Source of the DNA: an uncultured Bacilli bacterium
Lineage (GTDB): Bacteria > Bacillota_I > Bacilli_A > RF39 > UBA660
NCBI GenBank assembly: GCA_947629075.1
Contig: CANRCI010000010.1
Coordinates: forward strand, 1 to 25,158
DNA: 25,158 nucleotides
Direction of reading: 5' to 3'
Part shown: positions 1-8,013 of the stretch, piece by piece
How positions within the stretch are numbered: position 1 is the stretch's first letter
Layout: each line of letters opens with the position of its first letter
The notes under the pieces: model-generated
What the model was told of the DNA's origin: nothing
The model's database searches: none
What the model saw: only the letters and a program-made list of their open reading frames with translations
Made by a program: the position numbers and the translations under genes

Positions 1-1
1 T

Positions 2-673
2 GATAATGATACCAACGTTGATAATGGTGATAGAACTTGTACTAAGTTATATAAACCACTAGAAATACAACTTATCAACGATTACTGTGATAAGAACTGG
101 TCAGTAGATACAGCGAACTATAAAACTAGTGAAGAATGTAAACAATCTTGTACGGCTGCTTGTAAAGGAATAAGTGATCCAAGTAATTACAATCAAGTCG
201 ATAAATATTGTGATACGGGATATGTAAAAGATGGATTTGCTAGTAAAAATGATTGTATAAATTATTGTGCTAAGACGGGAAGTAAATCTGATTACTATTA
301 TCGTCAAGTCGATATTACTAATCCGTTCCCAGGAAATGATTTCAAGCTTATAACGGGAGCAACCGGAAGAATGCCGGGAAGTAACTGGTTAGCCCGTGAT
401 GATTACATAACTGAAGATAAGAACGATCGTACTTCAGTTCAGAGCAATAATCCAGAATACGTCATTGAATTAAGTGGTAGTACGATTAGAGAGATAAGAA
501 ATCAGACATCGCGTTGGAATTCAACGCATACAAATACCAATGCTTATTTGAGCTATGTCAGATCAAGTAGCAGTCCAACTGGTGAATATAAAAGTAAATT
601 CATTCACGACAACGATACAAGTAACGGTGGATTTACTAAATACTTTACTGTAATAAATGGTGAAAGCAAGTAG
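2..673 (+). CDS. Cysteine-rich surface protein, C-terminal part (5' truncated)
   Basis: The reading frame is open from base 2 to the TAG at 671-673, so this is the C-terminal 223 residues of a larger protein that begins outside the window. An internal ATG at 371 is not a convincing start, because the frame upstream is open and has the same cysteine-rich composition. The visible part carries two copies of a cysteine motif: YCDKNW followed by SEECKQSC, and YCDTGY followed by KNDCINYC. A cysteine-free Ser/Thr/Asn-rich tail follows. There is no membrane segment in the visible part. It lies 19 bases upstream of the next gene and is probably the first visible member of the Tad operon. An extracellular, disulfide-stabilised protein such as a pilus-associated adhesin fits, but that is inference and I do not recognise the family. 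Confidence 0.8.
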   Translation, partial: DNDTNVDNGDRTCTKLYKPLEIQLINDYCDKNWSVDTANYKTSEECKQSCTAACKGISDPSNYNQVDKYCDTGYVKDGFASKNDCINYCAKTGSKSDYYYRQVDITNPFPGNDFKLITGATGRMPGSNWLARDDYITEDKNDRTSVQSNNPEYVIELSGSTIREIRNQTSRWNSTHTNTNAYLSYVRSSSSPTGEYKSKFIHDNDTSNGGFTKYFTVINGESK

Positions 674-692
674 AAAGGAGGAATATTGAGAT

Positions 693-1238
693 ATGAAAGT
701 ATCAATGTGGGGTTATTTCTTACTTTTCCTTGGCCTATTTGGAATAGTGATGATTAACTTATTCGGTGGCCTTACAATTTATAATGAACAGGACTATACC
801 AATCTTAAAGAATTAGTTGAGGCTTCAATGATTGATTCAATTGATTACACAGCTTATCGTGAAGGTATTGGTTACGACGGTGTTCAAAAAGAGAACAATG
901 AACCTAACGTAAGACAAGACGAATATATGCACTGCATAACTGGAGAAACAGGACAGATAAGAATTGTTCGCGAAAAATTTGTTGAAAGCTTTGCTCGACG
1001 CTTTGCTGAGAATGCTAATAGTAGTAGAGATTATAGAGTTATCTACAATGATATCGATGAATGTCCACCAAAAGTTAGTGTAACAGTAGTTTCAAAACAA
1101 CAATTAGACTTTTTCGAAAAATTATTCGGAAAAAAAGAACAAACTAGTGAAGATGGTTCAACAACTGTCAATTACGAAACAGATACAGTTGACGCTGTAA
1201 ATACTTTAACTGCTATCCTGGAAACAGGAAAAGAATAA
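693..1238 (+). CDS. Membrane-anchored Tad-locus protein, unknown function
   Basis: This 181-residue protein has a strong ribosome site (AAAGGAGG at 674-681) before its ATG. It has one hydrophobic segment at about residues 8-28 (LLFLGLFGIVMINLF), followed by an extracytoplasmic domain with two cysteines (MHCITG and DECPPK). One N-terminal membrane anchor plus a small globular domain is the layout of TadE/TadF-type minor pilins, and it may correspond to the DUF5411 family often found beside such genes. I recall that name only and cannot verify it. It sits between the truncated surface-protein gene and the CpaB-like gene, so a structural role in pilus assembly is likely by context. No catalytic motif is visible. 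Confidence 0.8.
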   Translation: MKVSMWGYFLLFLGLFGIVMINLFGGLTIYNEQDYTNLKELVEASMIDSIDYTAYREGIGYDGVQKENNEPNVRQDEYMHCITGETGQIRIVREKFVESFARRFAENANSSRDYRVIYNDIDECPPKVSVTVVSKQQLDFFEKLFGKKEQTSEDGSTTVNYETDTVDAVNTLTAILETGKE

Positions 1239-1264
1239 AATAAAAAAGAAGGAAGGGAATTTAA

Positions 1265-2116
1265 ATGAATAGTTCAACAATAAAAATCAAAAAATTCTTG
1301 AGTAACAGAAACACAGTAGCCTTTATTTGTGGAATTTTAGCTGTTGTCGTCTTATTTGTAGCTTACAATTGGCGTATTCGTAATGCTATTGATCCGATTC
1401 AAGTTCCTGTTGCCAAAGTAGATATTCAACCACGTACTGAAATAACTGATGATATGGTTGAGTATAAGCAATTTACTAGTGCTGCTCTTGACAATGAAAA
1501 TGTTATTGTTAAGGGAGCCGATGTAATAGGAAAGTATTCCAAAGTAAATACTATGATTCCACAGGGAAGTTTGTTCTACAACAGTGCTATAGTAGATCAA
1601 GAGGATAGAGCTGACTACTATGTCGATCAAACTCCAAAAGATTACGTTTTACACTACATACCAGTTAATACAACGACAAGTTATAGTAACTCAATTCTAC
1701 CTGGTCGTTATATCGATATTTATCTATCTACTGGAAATACGACTGCTAACGAAGATGAGACATATGTTGAAGGTGGAAAAGTAATGGTTTCTATGTTCAT
1801 TCAAAATGTTAAAGTTTTAGCTGTAAAGACAAGTAGTGGAGAAAACGTATTCGAAAATAGTGAAGAGACAAGAGTACCAGCCCAATTAATTGTGGCAGTA
1901 CCAAAACGTCAATATTTATTATTAAAAGCTGCTTCTTTAATATCTGATTCTGGTGGTGGTATTACTATAACTCCAGTACCAAATACTAATAAAGAAGATG
2001 TTCAACCAGAAATCGTCAATGAAGCTTGGGAAGATTATTTAACATCACGTATGGAACAAATCGATGAGTCACTTTTAGAAGATATTAAAGGAACTGAGGA
2101 TAAGAAAAATGGATGA
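1265..2116 (+). CDS. CpaB/RcpC-like SAF-domain pilus assembly protein
   Basis: This is a 283-residue protein with one N-terminal membrane helix at about residues 16-34. A SAF-like domain follows at about 45-110, with the typical VPVAKVDIQPRTEITDDMV signature and IPQGSLFY. A C-terminal RcpC-like region (about 120-235) contains PGRYIDIYLS and NVKVLAVKTSSG. In Tad systems CpaB/RcpC is an envelope protein working with the assembly machine. In diderms it partners the secretin, but no secretin is expected in a single-membrane cell, so here it probably sits on the outer face of the membrane platform. The ribosome site is GAAGGAAGGG just upstream. The gene ends in a TGA overlapping the cpaF start by 8 bases, which indicates translational coupling and shows that TGA is a stop here. 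Confidence 0.85.
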   Translation: MNSSTIKIKKFLSNRNTVAFICGILAVVVLFVAYNWRIRNAIDPIQVPVAKVDIQPRTEITDDMVEYKQFTSAALDNENVIVKGADVIGKYSKVNTMIPQGSLFYNSAIVDQEDRADYYVDQTPKDYVLHYIPVNTTTSYSNSILPGRYIDIYLSTGNTTANEDETYVEGGKVMVSMFIQNVKVLAVKTSSGENVFENSEETRVPAQLIVAVPKRQYLLLKAASLISDSGGGITITPVPNTNKEDVQPEIVNEAWEDYLTSRMEQIDESLLEDIKGTEDKKNG

Positions 2117-4025
2117 GTCTATGAACTTAAACGGGTTAGGTTTTAATAATAATCAAGCTCAATCCCCAAATGGCTCATCTAATGTTGCTGGAACGCAACC
2201 AAATTCAATTCCTAATAATAATGCTCAACCTAATATTGTTGAGCCTCAATATGTAATACCGGAACCGACGATTGGACAAGCTGCAACTCCAACTCCAGTT
2301 GCTCCTCAACCAATCGTTACTCCAGTTATCGAGCAACCAACTGTTCAGCCAGTCAGTCCAGTTGTACAACCAGTTGTAGCACCAGTCAATAATCCTAGTG
2401 TTCAACCTGTAGTTCAACAAGCTCCGATTGAACCGGCTCCAGTTGCTCAACCAAATCCAATTAATCAAGTACCTGTAACTGCAACCCCAGCACCAGAGAC
2501 TAATCAGACGGTAGTTAACGGTCCACTAGGACCAACGGTTATCGATCCGGTCGATGCTGGTATCAAGAAAGAAGAACCAGTGGCAAAAGCCGAAAACATA
2601 TTGCCACAGATCAGTGAAACAGAAACGCCAACTGCTGGTGCTTCAGAAGCTAGTGAAGGTATTACGCCTGAAGAATCTAAACAATATATGGATGATACTG
2701 TATCCGATATGTTTAAAGAGCTTCAGGAAAGCGAGATGAAAAAAGCTCAAAAAGATAATTTGTTCGCTAGTATGGATTTCGGTCCATTGAAGAAATATTT
2801 GGACGATGATGATATCACCGATATTTCTTACAGTAATGGTGGACAATTATGGCTTAAATCGTTAAGTAAAGGAGTTTACCGTTCAGCTGAACAGAATATC
2901 AACGATGCCCTTATGGAAAAGATTGCCTTCCAATGTTCTAACGTTATGGGTAAAACCTTCAATATGGCGCATCCATTCCTCGATTCAGAAAGTGCTGAAC
3001 TACGTATGAACTTCGTTCACGATTCCATTGCTCGAAACGGAATTGCAGCTGTTTTCCGTAAGACACCAGCTAAGATTCGTCTAGAAAAAGAAAAACTACT
3101 AGAACAGAAATATGTTACATTATCAATCCACGATTTCCTTATCAAAGCTGTTCAAGGTCACTGTAACATTTTGGTCTGTGGAGAAACTGGTAGTGGTAAA
3201 ACCGAGCTAGTAAAATATTTAGCTAGTCATACAGCTGAAAATGAAAAGATAATTACGATCGAGGATACATTAGAGTTGCACTTGGACCGCATCTATCCGC
3301 AACGTGATATAGTGGCGATGAAAACCAATAATATCGCATCGTACTCTGATGTACTTATTACATGTATGCGACAAAACCCAAAGTGGATATTACTTTCCGA
3401 GGTTCGTAGTGCTGAAGCTGTTACGGCAGTACGTAACTCTATTTCTTCAGGACACAACATTCTATCGACAATCCACGCTGATAAAGCTGAAAGTATTCCA
3501 CTACGTCTATACAGTTTGTTGGAGACTAATATCGATGTCGATCAATTCATCAAAACGATTCACCGTTATGTACAATTAGGTATATTCGTTCGTGGACGTT
3601 TTGATCCTAAAGTTGGGCGTTTTGTCCGTGAAATAGCTGAAGTAACAGAGTTTTATGTCGATGATGACAACAATGCTTGTCACAACGTCATCTATAAAAA
3701 GAGCATTGCTGGTGTAGAGACTTACAACAATTTGAGTGCTCACTTACTTGAGTATCTTGAAGGTCAAGGTGTCGATATATCAACTCTTAAAAATATTGCA
3801 CCTGAAAAATCTTCATCAGATGATATGAGTACTGATGAAAAAATAGAAGAGCCAGCCAAAGAAGAAAAAATTGAGTCATTAAATGATGAAAAAGAGGAAA
3901 AAGATAAAATTAAATCTGAACTTCTAGAAAAACTAAATAATGAAGATGCGAGTGATTCCTCATCATCTAATGCTATTCAGTCAATTCTCGACAACATCAA
4001 AAATCAAGCCAATGCCGAAGCTTAA
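2109..4025 (+). CDS. cpaF: CpaF/TadA-type secretion ATPase with Pro/Gln-rich N-terminal arm
   Basis: This is a 638-residue cytoplasmic motor ATPase of the PilT/VirB11 superfamily, which powers Tad pilus assembly. The core (about residues 220-570) has Walker A GETGSGKTELVKYL (G358-K364-T365), a Walker B/Asp-box equivalent WILLSEVRSAEA (about 426-437) and a His-box STIHAD (453-458). The first ~190 residues are a low-complexity Pro/Gln/Val/Thr arm with repeated VQPV and PVVQ units. The C-terminal ~80 residues are charged and Glu/Lys-rich. CpaF proteins usually have about 400-500 residues, so the extensions account for the extra length. The gene overlaps the CpaB-like gene by 8 bases and precedes tadB and tadC. 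As a VirB11 relative it could also serve the nearby T4SS genes, but that is inference. Confidence 0.95.
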   Translation: MDESMNLNGLGFNNNQAQSPNGSSNVAGTQPNSIPNNNAQPNIVEPQYVIPEPTIGQAATPTPVAPQPIVTPVIEQPTVQPVSPVVQPVVAPVNNPSVQPVVQQAPIEPAPVAQPNPINQVPVTATPAPETNQTVVNGPLGPTVIDPVDAGIKKEEPVAKAENILPQISETETPTAGASEASEGITPEESKQYMDDTVSDMFKELQESEMKKAQKDNLFASMDFGPLKKYLDDDDITDISYSNGGQLWLKSLSKGVYRSAEQNINDALMEKIAFQCSNVMGKTFNMAHPFLDSESAELRMNFVHDSIARNGIAAVFRKTPAKIRLEKEKLLEQKYVTLSIHDFLIKAVQGHCNILVCGETGSGKTELVKYLASHTAENEKIITIEDTLELHLDRIYPQRDIVAMKTNNIASYSDVLITCMRQNPKWILLSEVRSAEAVTAVRNSISSGHNILSTIHADKAESIPLRLYSLLETNIDVDQFIKTIHRYVQLGIFVRGRFDPKVGRFVREIAEVTEFYVDDDNNACHNVIYKKSIAGVETYNNLSAHLLEYLEGQGVDISTLKNIAPEKSSSDDMSTDEKIEEPAKEEKIESLNDEKEEKDKIKSELLEKLNNEDASDSSSSNAIQSILDNIKNQANAEA

Positions 4026-4055
4026 CAGCAAATTAAATGAAAGAGGTGATTTAGT

Positions 4056-4955
4056 GTGATTGTAGAAATTTCTATTGTAGCGTTTTTAGTCCTATTTGGT
4101 ACACTATATTACATAAAAAAAGGCGATTCGTTATATAAATTCGTCGTTGAAGGTGTAGGGGTAGTCTACGATAAATATGCTCCTTACTCATTTAAAGCTA
4201 CTAGAGAAAAAGTAAAAGAATTAGGTCAAGATTTTTCGATGAAAGATTACTTAATTCAAGTAACTCTCTTTGGTGGCGGAGCTGCCATTGTATCATATCT
4301 TTACTTCTATGATCCTTTTGTAACAATCATTTATGTAGCTGTAGCAATTTTGACAATTCCATATCTTACTTATTTGCGTTGTAAGAGAATTTATAGTGAA
4401 TTTATTTTTGAACAAATTCAAGTCTATACCACGAATACCATTATGGAATTCCAAACTACGCAGAGCTTTGTCAAAGCCCTTGAAGGTGTCTATTCATCAG
4501 GTGTTCTACAAGATCCAGTATTATCCGATGTCAAAATAATGATCGATATGGCTTATCAAAATGGTGATATCGATGCTTCGTTAGAGTATATGAACGAGCG
4601 ATATGATTTCTATATGAGTAGAAACATGCACCAATTGTTTTTACAAATTACTAAAGAAGGATCGCGTGATTCAGGAGACATTTTGGAGAACATGTTAAGT
4701 GATATCGATACCCTAGTTGAAGGTGTCTATCGCGATAGAATGGACCGTCAACAATTCCATAAAAAATTTATTCAATTCGGTATCATGTTGTATCTATTGG
4801 TAATGGTTATTCAGTACTTGCTTACTGAGGATACTTATCGTGAGTTGTTAGAAGATCCAATAGTAAAAATTGCACTGCATGCAATTGTAATATCTAATAG
4901 TGCTTTCTTGATATCAGGAGAGAAATATTATAATGAGAATGTGGGGGCTGAATAA
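4056..4955 (+). CDS. tadB: TadB-like pilus assembly platform membrane protein
   Basis: This 299-residue membrane protein starts at a GTG preceded by AAGAGGTGAT. Hydrophobic segments lie at about residues 3-20, 66-85, 88-105, 240-256 and 272-288. A cytoplasmic T2SSF-like domain lies between the central pair and the C-terminal segments, with helices around ALEGVYSSGVLQDPV and GDIDASLEYMNERYDF. The order cpaF-tadB-tadC is the standard Tad arrangement, in which TadB and TadC form the inner-membrane platform that couples CpaF ATP hydrolysis to pilin extraction. It ends with TAATG, sharing one base with the next start, so the two proteins are probably made in matched amounts. The fold is weakly conserved, and the call rests on topology plus gene order. 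Confidence 0.8.
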   Translation: MIVEISIVAFLVLFGTLYYIKKGDSLYKFVVEGVGVVYDKYAPYSFKATREKVKELGQDFSMKDYLIQVTLFGGGAAIVSYLYFYDPFVTIIYVAVAILTIPYLTYLRCKRIYSEFIFEQIQVYTTNTIMEFQTTQSFVKALEGVYSSGVLQDPVLSDVKIMIDMAYQNGDIDASLEYMNERYDFYMSRNMHQLFLQITKEGSRDSGDILENMLSDIDTLVEGVYRDRMDRQQFHKKFIQFGIMLYLLVMVIQYLLTEDTYRELLEDPIVKIALHAIVISNSAFLISGEKYYNENVGAE

Positions 4956-5734
4956 TGATAGAGATAGTAATAGTTGGAGCTTTATTTATGTTTGTTCTAT
5001 TCTATACTAGAGGAATAGATACCAATAAATTTATCCAAGAAAATGATTTATATATAAAAATGTTAAAAGAAAAAGACTATGACTTTTATGTCATGGCTAA
5101 ATATGGTGAAACAGCTGATCCTAACGCTATGTTTATGAAGAGATTAAAGACTAGTTTCATAACGCTTATTCTTTTATTAATTTTTGTTATTACTCAGTTT
5201 TCGTTTATCAACTTTGTATTTGTATTAGTTATCTCGTTTTTAATTTATAAATCTGGATATACTAATCTAAAGAGTTACTATAAAAAATATATGCATCAAG
5301 TAGATTCACAATTGCCATACTATCTAAAAGGTTTAGAGATTTTGTGTCAGAACTATACTGTTCCCGTAGCACTTTCTCGTAGTATTGAAGATGCTCCAGA
5401 TATCTTTAAACCAGGACTTAGAGATATGGTAGCAAGAATCGATGCTGGTGACTCTTCAATTCAACCGTATATGGATTTTGCGATTCAGTATCCGGTTCGA
5501 GATTCAATGCGTATGATGCGACTTTTATATCGTCTTGGTTTAGGAGCTCAAGAGAATAAATATCAACAATTGTTATTGTTCTCAAGGTCAGTTTCATCAT
5601 TGCAACAAAAAGCACGTGAAGATAAATATAAAGCACGTCTTGACAATATGGATCGCCGTACCATGATTATGCTTGTCGTAACTGGTGGTGGATCAATGTT
5701 AATTTTACTTCTTGCATTAGTAACAATGTTCTAA
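4955..5734 (+). CDS. tadC: TadC-like pilus assembly platform membrane protein
   Basis: This 259-residue membrane protein begins on the ATG that overlaps the tadB stop by one base. Hydrophobic segments lie at about residues 3-18, 66-98 (a helical pair) and 236-258. The T2SSF-like cytoplasmic domain between them contains QLPYYLKGLEILCQNYTVPV and a basic stretch KAREDKYKARLDNMDRR before the last helix, as in TadC proteins. It is the last gene of the first operon segment: a good promoter for the next small gene begins five bases after the stop. Partnering with TadB and CpaF is established for the family. Assignment to TadC rather than a second TadB rests on order and topology. Confidence 0.8.
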   Translation: MIEIVIVGALFMFVLFYTRGIDTNKFIQENDLYIKMLKEKDYDFYVMAKYGETADPNAMFMKRLKTSFITLILLLIFVITQFSFINFVFVLVISFLIYKSGYTNLKSYYKKYMHQVDSQLPYYLKGLEILCQNYTVPVALSRSIEDAPDIFKPGLRDMVARIDAGDSSIQPYMDFAIQYPVRDSMRMMRLLYRLGLGAQENKYQQLLLFSRSVSSLQQKAREDKYKARLDNMDRRTMIMLVVTGGGSMLILLLALVTMF

Positions 5735-5738
5735 AGTA

Positions 5739-5767
5739 TTGCAAGATTATTAAAAAAGAATTATAAT
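5739..5767 (+). promoter_or_regulatory. Promoter for the Flp-like pilin gene
   Basis: TTGCAA (5739-5744) and a perfect TATAAT (5762-5767) are separated by 17 bases and lie just after the tadC stop. This would allow the small pilin, TadE-like and TadZ-like genes to be expressed at a different level from the assembly genes upstream, as expected for a major pilin subunit. Confidence 0.65.
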
Positions 5768-5796
5768 TATTTTATAATAGAAAGGAGATGTTTTGA

Positions 5797-5976
5797 TTGA
5801 AAGAGGCTACAGGTGAATTAAACATGACTTTGGTAACTGTATTAGCAGTTGGAGCTATCCTAGTATTCGTTACAGCATTTGTTCCACAAATTCTAAATAA
5901 AATCCAAGGTAGTTGGACAGGAGAAGAATGTACTGCTGAACAAGTAAGAAATGGACAATGTACAGAAGGAAAATAA
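5797..5976 (+). CDS. Flp-like small pilin candidate (TTG start)
   Basis: This 59-residue protein starts at TTG 5797, nine bases after the strong AAAGGAG at 5781-5787. The upstream ATG at 5788 hits a stop at once, and the in-frame ATG at 5824 lacks its own ribosome site. The sequence begins KEATGELNMTLVTVLAVG. It has one hydrophobic helix at about residues 10-32 and a short exposed tail with two cysteines (EECTAEQ, GQCTEGK). Size, a short charged leader ending in Gly, and a single helix match Flp/class III pilins, which are cut after a Gly by a prepilin peptidase. It has a dedicated promoter and lies between tadC and the TadE-like gene. The KEATG motif recurs as REAVG in the next protein. Pilin identity is inferred from size, topology and context. 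Confidence 0.75.
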   Translation: MKEATGELNMTLVTVLAVGAILVFVTAFVPQILNKIQGSWTGEECTAEQVRNGQCTEGK

Positions 5977-6018
5977 AATCTGTTTTGGTTTAATAAAGTA
6001 ATAAGAAGGTGATTGGTA

Positions 6019-6408
6019 ATGCGTGAAGCAGTAGGAGGAACGGGACTAATTTTTATAATTGCAATGTTTTTAGTTGTCTATATTGCTTTTATGGCTGTAA
6101 TATTGAACTATGGTCGTGTCTTTCGTGTTAAAAATGCTGTTATTAATGCGATTGAACAGAATGAAGGAGTCTACGATCAGGGAACTTTAGATAATATGGC
6201 TAGAGATGCTGGATATACTGGTGATGTAGTAGGATGTGTCTATGAAGATAATAATCGCGGTACTTCATATCAAGTTACTGTTTTTATAAACTTCCAACTT
6301 CCTCTATTGAATAGACCAGTTACAATTCCTGTAAGTGGAGAGACTAGATTCATAGAACCCAATGTTAATTCGACACAACCTAAACAATCACTTTCTAGAT
6401 GTAATTAG
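6019..6408 (+). CDS. TadE-like pseudopilin candidate
   Basis: This is a 129-residue protein. I prefer the ATG at 6019, eight bases after AAGGT, over the in-frame TTG at 6013, whose spacing to the same ribosome site is too short. It begins MREAVGG and has one hydrophobic helix at about residues 8-29. An extracytoplasmic domain follows, with two cysteines (VVGCVYED and the C-terminal SRCN). TadE/TadF-type minor pilins have this layout of short leader, helix and small soluble domain. The leader REAVG matches KEATG of the preceding pilin candidate, which suggests a shared recognition or processing signal. It is co-transcribed with that gene (42-base gap) and the TadZ-like gene (10-base gap). Confidence 0.75.
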   Translation: MREAVGGTGLIFIIAMFLVVYIAFMAVILNYGRVFRVKNAVINAIEQNEGVYDQGTLDNMARDAGYTGDVVGCVYEDNNRGTSYQVTVFINFQLPLLNRPVTIPVSGETRFIEPNVNSTQPKQSLSRCN

Positions 6409-6418
6409 GAGGGTTTAA

Positions 6419-7513
6419 ATGAATGTTTTAATAACTAATAAACAAGAAGCTCTCTTAGCAGATTTGGATATTGAAATAATAAAAACATTACGTGGTGAAT
6501 ACGATGTAGAAGAGTTAATTGGAATATTTTCCAATTTCTTTTTTGGTAGGATGATATTAGATATCACCGCAATTAAAAATTATCAAAACATTGCTAATAT
6601 CCAAAAACTATCAATTGGGCTTCCAGTTGAAAAAATAATAATTTTATTACCTGCAGATAGTGAGTTTTCATCAAATGGTTATTTGAGTAAATTGATATCC
6701 ATGGGATTTTATAATTTTGCCAATAATTTAGAAGGGGTAAAATATTTAATTGACCATCCTAATAACTATAAAGATGTAGCTTATCTTCATCAATTGGATA
6801 ATCCGGCTGTCAATATGGGAATGAATCAATCTAATGGTTCAGCAATGCCTAATATGTCAATTGATGTTAATACCACTACTGATACTGGTAATAATAACAA
6901 TAACTATAATTATAGTAATAATACTCCAAATGGGTCAAACGTTCGCGTAATTGGAATTAAGAACGTTACCGATTCAGCTGGAGCTACGACACTTACTTAC
7001 ATGATGAAGAAAGAGTTGGAACAATTTCACGGAATGCGTGTCAAAGCTATCGAAATAAATAAACGTGATTTTATGTATTTTCATGCTGAAAACATGGTAT
7101 CGATCAATAAGACAGAGTATTTAAAAGAAGTAGCAAGTTCGAATGATTTCGATTTGATAATAGTAGATATGAACGATTTAGATCCTACTTTGATCAACGA
7201 AGTTATCTACTTAATTGAACCATCAATTATAAAGATAAATAAATTAGTTAAACGCGATCAGAGAGTTTTTGAGCGAATTGATGGTAAAAAGATCGTTCTT
7301 AATAAAAGTTTAATCTCTAATGAAGATATTAATGAATTTTCTGTTGAGAGTGGACTTAGAATCTTTACAGCTTTAAAACCGATCAATGATCGTGCTAAAA
7401 AACAGACGTTGACCAGTTTCTTATCAATGCTTGGACTTATTAAGAATGAAAGCGTTGAAGATGAGGATGATGGCAAAAATAGATCGGGATTTGCTAGCTT
7501 GTTTAAATTTTAA
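6419..7513 (+). CDS. TadZ/CpaE-like protein with degenerate P-loop
   Basis: This 364-residue cytoplasmic protein has a three-part layout. An N-terminal receiver-like domain (about residues 1-125; RMILDITAIKNYQ and EKIIILLPADSEF) is followed by an Asn/Gly/Ser-rich linker (about 135-172) and a MinD/ParA-like domain from about 174. The expected deviant Walker A is altered: IGIKNVTDSAGATTLTYMM (about 178-196) keeps the GATT end, but the signature Lys-Gly-Gly is replaced. The hydrophobic strand FDLIIVDMND fits the Walker B strand. TadZ/CpaE proteins mark the cell pole and localise Tad machinery, and non-canonical P-loops are known among TadZ proteins. The ribosome site is AGGAGGG. It ends the pilin transcription unit. 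ATP hydrolysis is doubtful, and a localisation role is the likeliest. Confidence 0.8.
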   Translation: MNVLITNKQEALLADLDIEIIKTLRGEYDVEELIGIFSNFFFGRMILDITAIKNYQNIANIQKLSIGLPVEKIIILLPADSEFSSNGYLSKLISMGFYNFANNLEGVKYLIDHPNNYKDVAYLHQLDNPAVNMGMNQSNGSAMPNMSIDVNTTTDTGNNNNNYNYSNNTPNGSNVRVIGIKNVTDSAGATTLTYMMKKELEQFHGMRVKAIEINKRDFMYFHAENMVSINKTEYLKEVASSNDFDLIIVDMNDLDPTLINEVIYLIEPSIIKINKLVKRDQRVFERIDGKKIVLNKSLISNEDINEFSVESGLRIFTALKPINDRAKKQTLTSFLSMLGLIKNESVEDEDDGKNRSGFASLFKF

Positions 7514-7539
7514 GTTTATATAAAAATTATTGATAAATA

Positions 7540-7568
7540 TTGACAATTATTTAATAATATCGTATCAT
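7540..7568 (+). promoter_or_regulatory. Strong promoter for the first VirB2-like gene
   Basis: A consensus TTGACA (7540-7545) is followed after exactly 17 bases by TATCAT (7563-7568). A very strong ribosome site (GAGGAGG) precedes the ATG. This fits high expression of a small structural subunit. Confidence 0.75.
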
Positions 7569-7596
7569 TTTATTATGAACGTGAGGAGGTTTTTAA

Positions 7597-7917
7597 ATGT
7601 TGGAACTAATTAATTTTTTGGATTGTGACAGTAATATTTTACCGGTTGTACAATTTATTAAAAATGGTATTTTTCCTGTAATTCAGATTGTTATACCGAT
7701 TGCTTTAATCGTTATGGGATCAATTGATTTGGGTAAAGCGGTTTTATCAAGTGATGATAAGGAGATTAAGGCTGCGACTGGTAAATTAGCAAAGCGTGCT
7801 ATTGCTGCGGTTGCCGTATTCTTCGTTGTTACCATGGTTAGTTTATTGATGGGTATGTTCGGTAATACAGAATTAGGTTCTCAAAATGCTTGGTCTGCAT
7901 GCTGGGAAGCTGCTTAA
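7597..7917 (+). CDS. VirB2/TrbC-like small two-helix protein (copy 1)
   Basis: This is a 106-residue protein with two hydrophobic helices, at about residues 26-46 (QIVIPIALIVMGSIDL) and 68-90 (AIAAVAVFFVVTMVSLLMG). A basic loop lies between them (KEIKAATGKLAKR). That is the topology of VirB2/TrbC pilins: a cytoplasmic basic loop with both ends outside. It lacks a long cleavable signal peptide. C10 and C102, its only two cysteines, flank the helices. It aligns without gaps with the protein at 9262 over the whole 92-residue interval between their cysteine pairs, so the two are paralogues. It has a strong promoter and is followed by a terminator, so it is transcribed alone. A T4SS pilin or inner-membrane subunit is the likely role. 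Confidence 0.75.
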   Translation: MLELINFLDCDSNILPVVQFIKNGIFPVIQIVIPIALIVMGSIDLGKAVLSSDDKEIKAATGKLAKRAIAAVAVFFVVTMVSLLMGMFGNTELGSQNAWSACWEAA

Positions 7918-7930
7918 TTATTAGATATAG

Positions 7931-7958
7931 GAATTGGATTAATTCAATTCTTTTTTTT
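7931..7958 (+). terminator. Rho-independent terminator after VirB2-like copy 1
   Basis: An 8-bp stem (GAATTGGA with TTCAATTC, one G-T pair) closes a TTAA loop and is followed by eight T. The next promoter begins about ten bases downstream. Confidence 0.8.
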
Positions 7959-7967
7959 ATTTTTAAC

Positions 7968-7995
7968 TGGACTTAACTTTCGGTTATGATATAAT
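7968..7995 (+). promoter_or_regulatory. Extended -10 promoter for the pilin-like surface protein
   Basis: TGATATAAT (7987-7995) is a perfect extended -10. A partial -35, TGGACT, lies at 7968-7973 with a 16-base spacer. It directly follows the upstream terminator. Confidence 0.65.
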
Positions 7996-8013
7996 TAAAA
8001 AAGAGGTGGCTTT

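Noticed and set aside
101..307. Minus-strand frame of 68 codons opposite the truncated surface-protein gene
   Set aside because: It lies fully antisense to a well-supported frame, has no ribosome site, and its Ile/Thr/Ser-rich composition is what an antisense shadow gives.
2205..2468. Minus-strand Trp/Asn-rich frame opposite the CpaF N-terminal arm
   Set aside because: Its odd composition is the reverse reading of the Pro/Gln-rich repeats, and it has no start signal.
7514..7539. Terminator after the TadZ-like gene
   Set aside because: Only an A/T-only AATTTT/AAAATT pairing is present without a T-tract, too weak to call.
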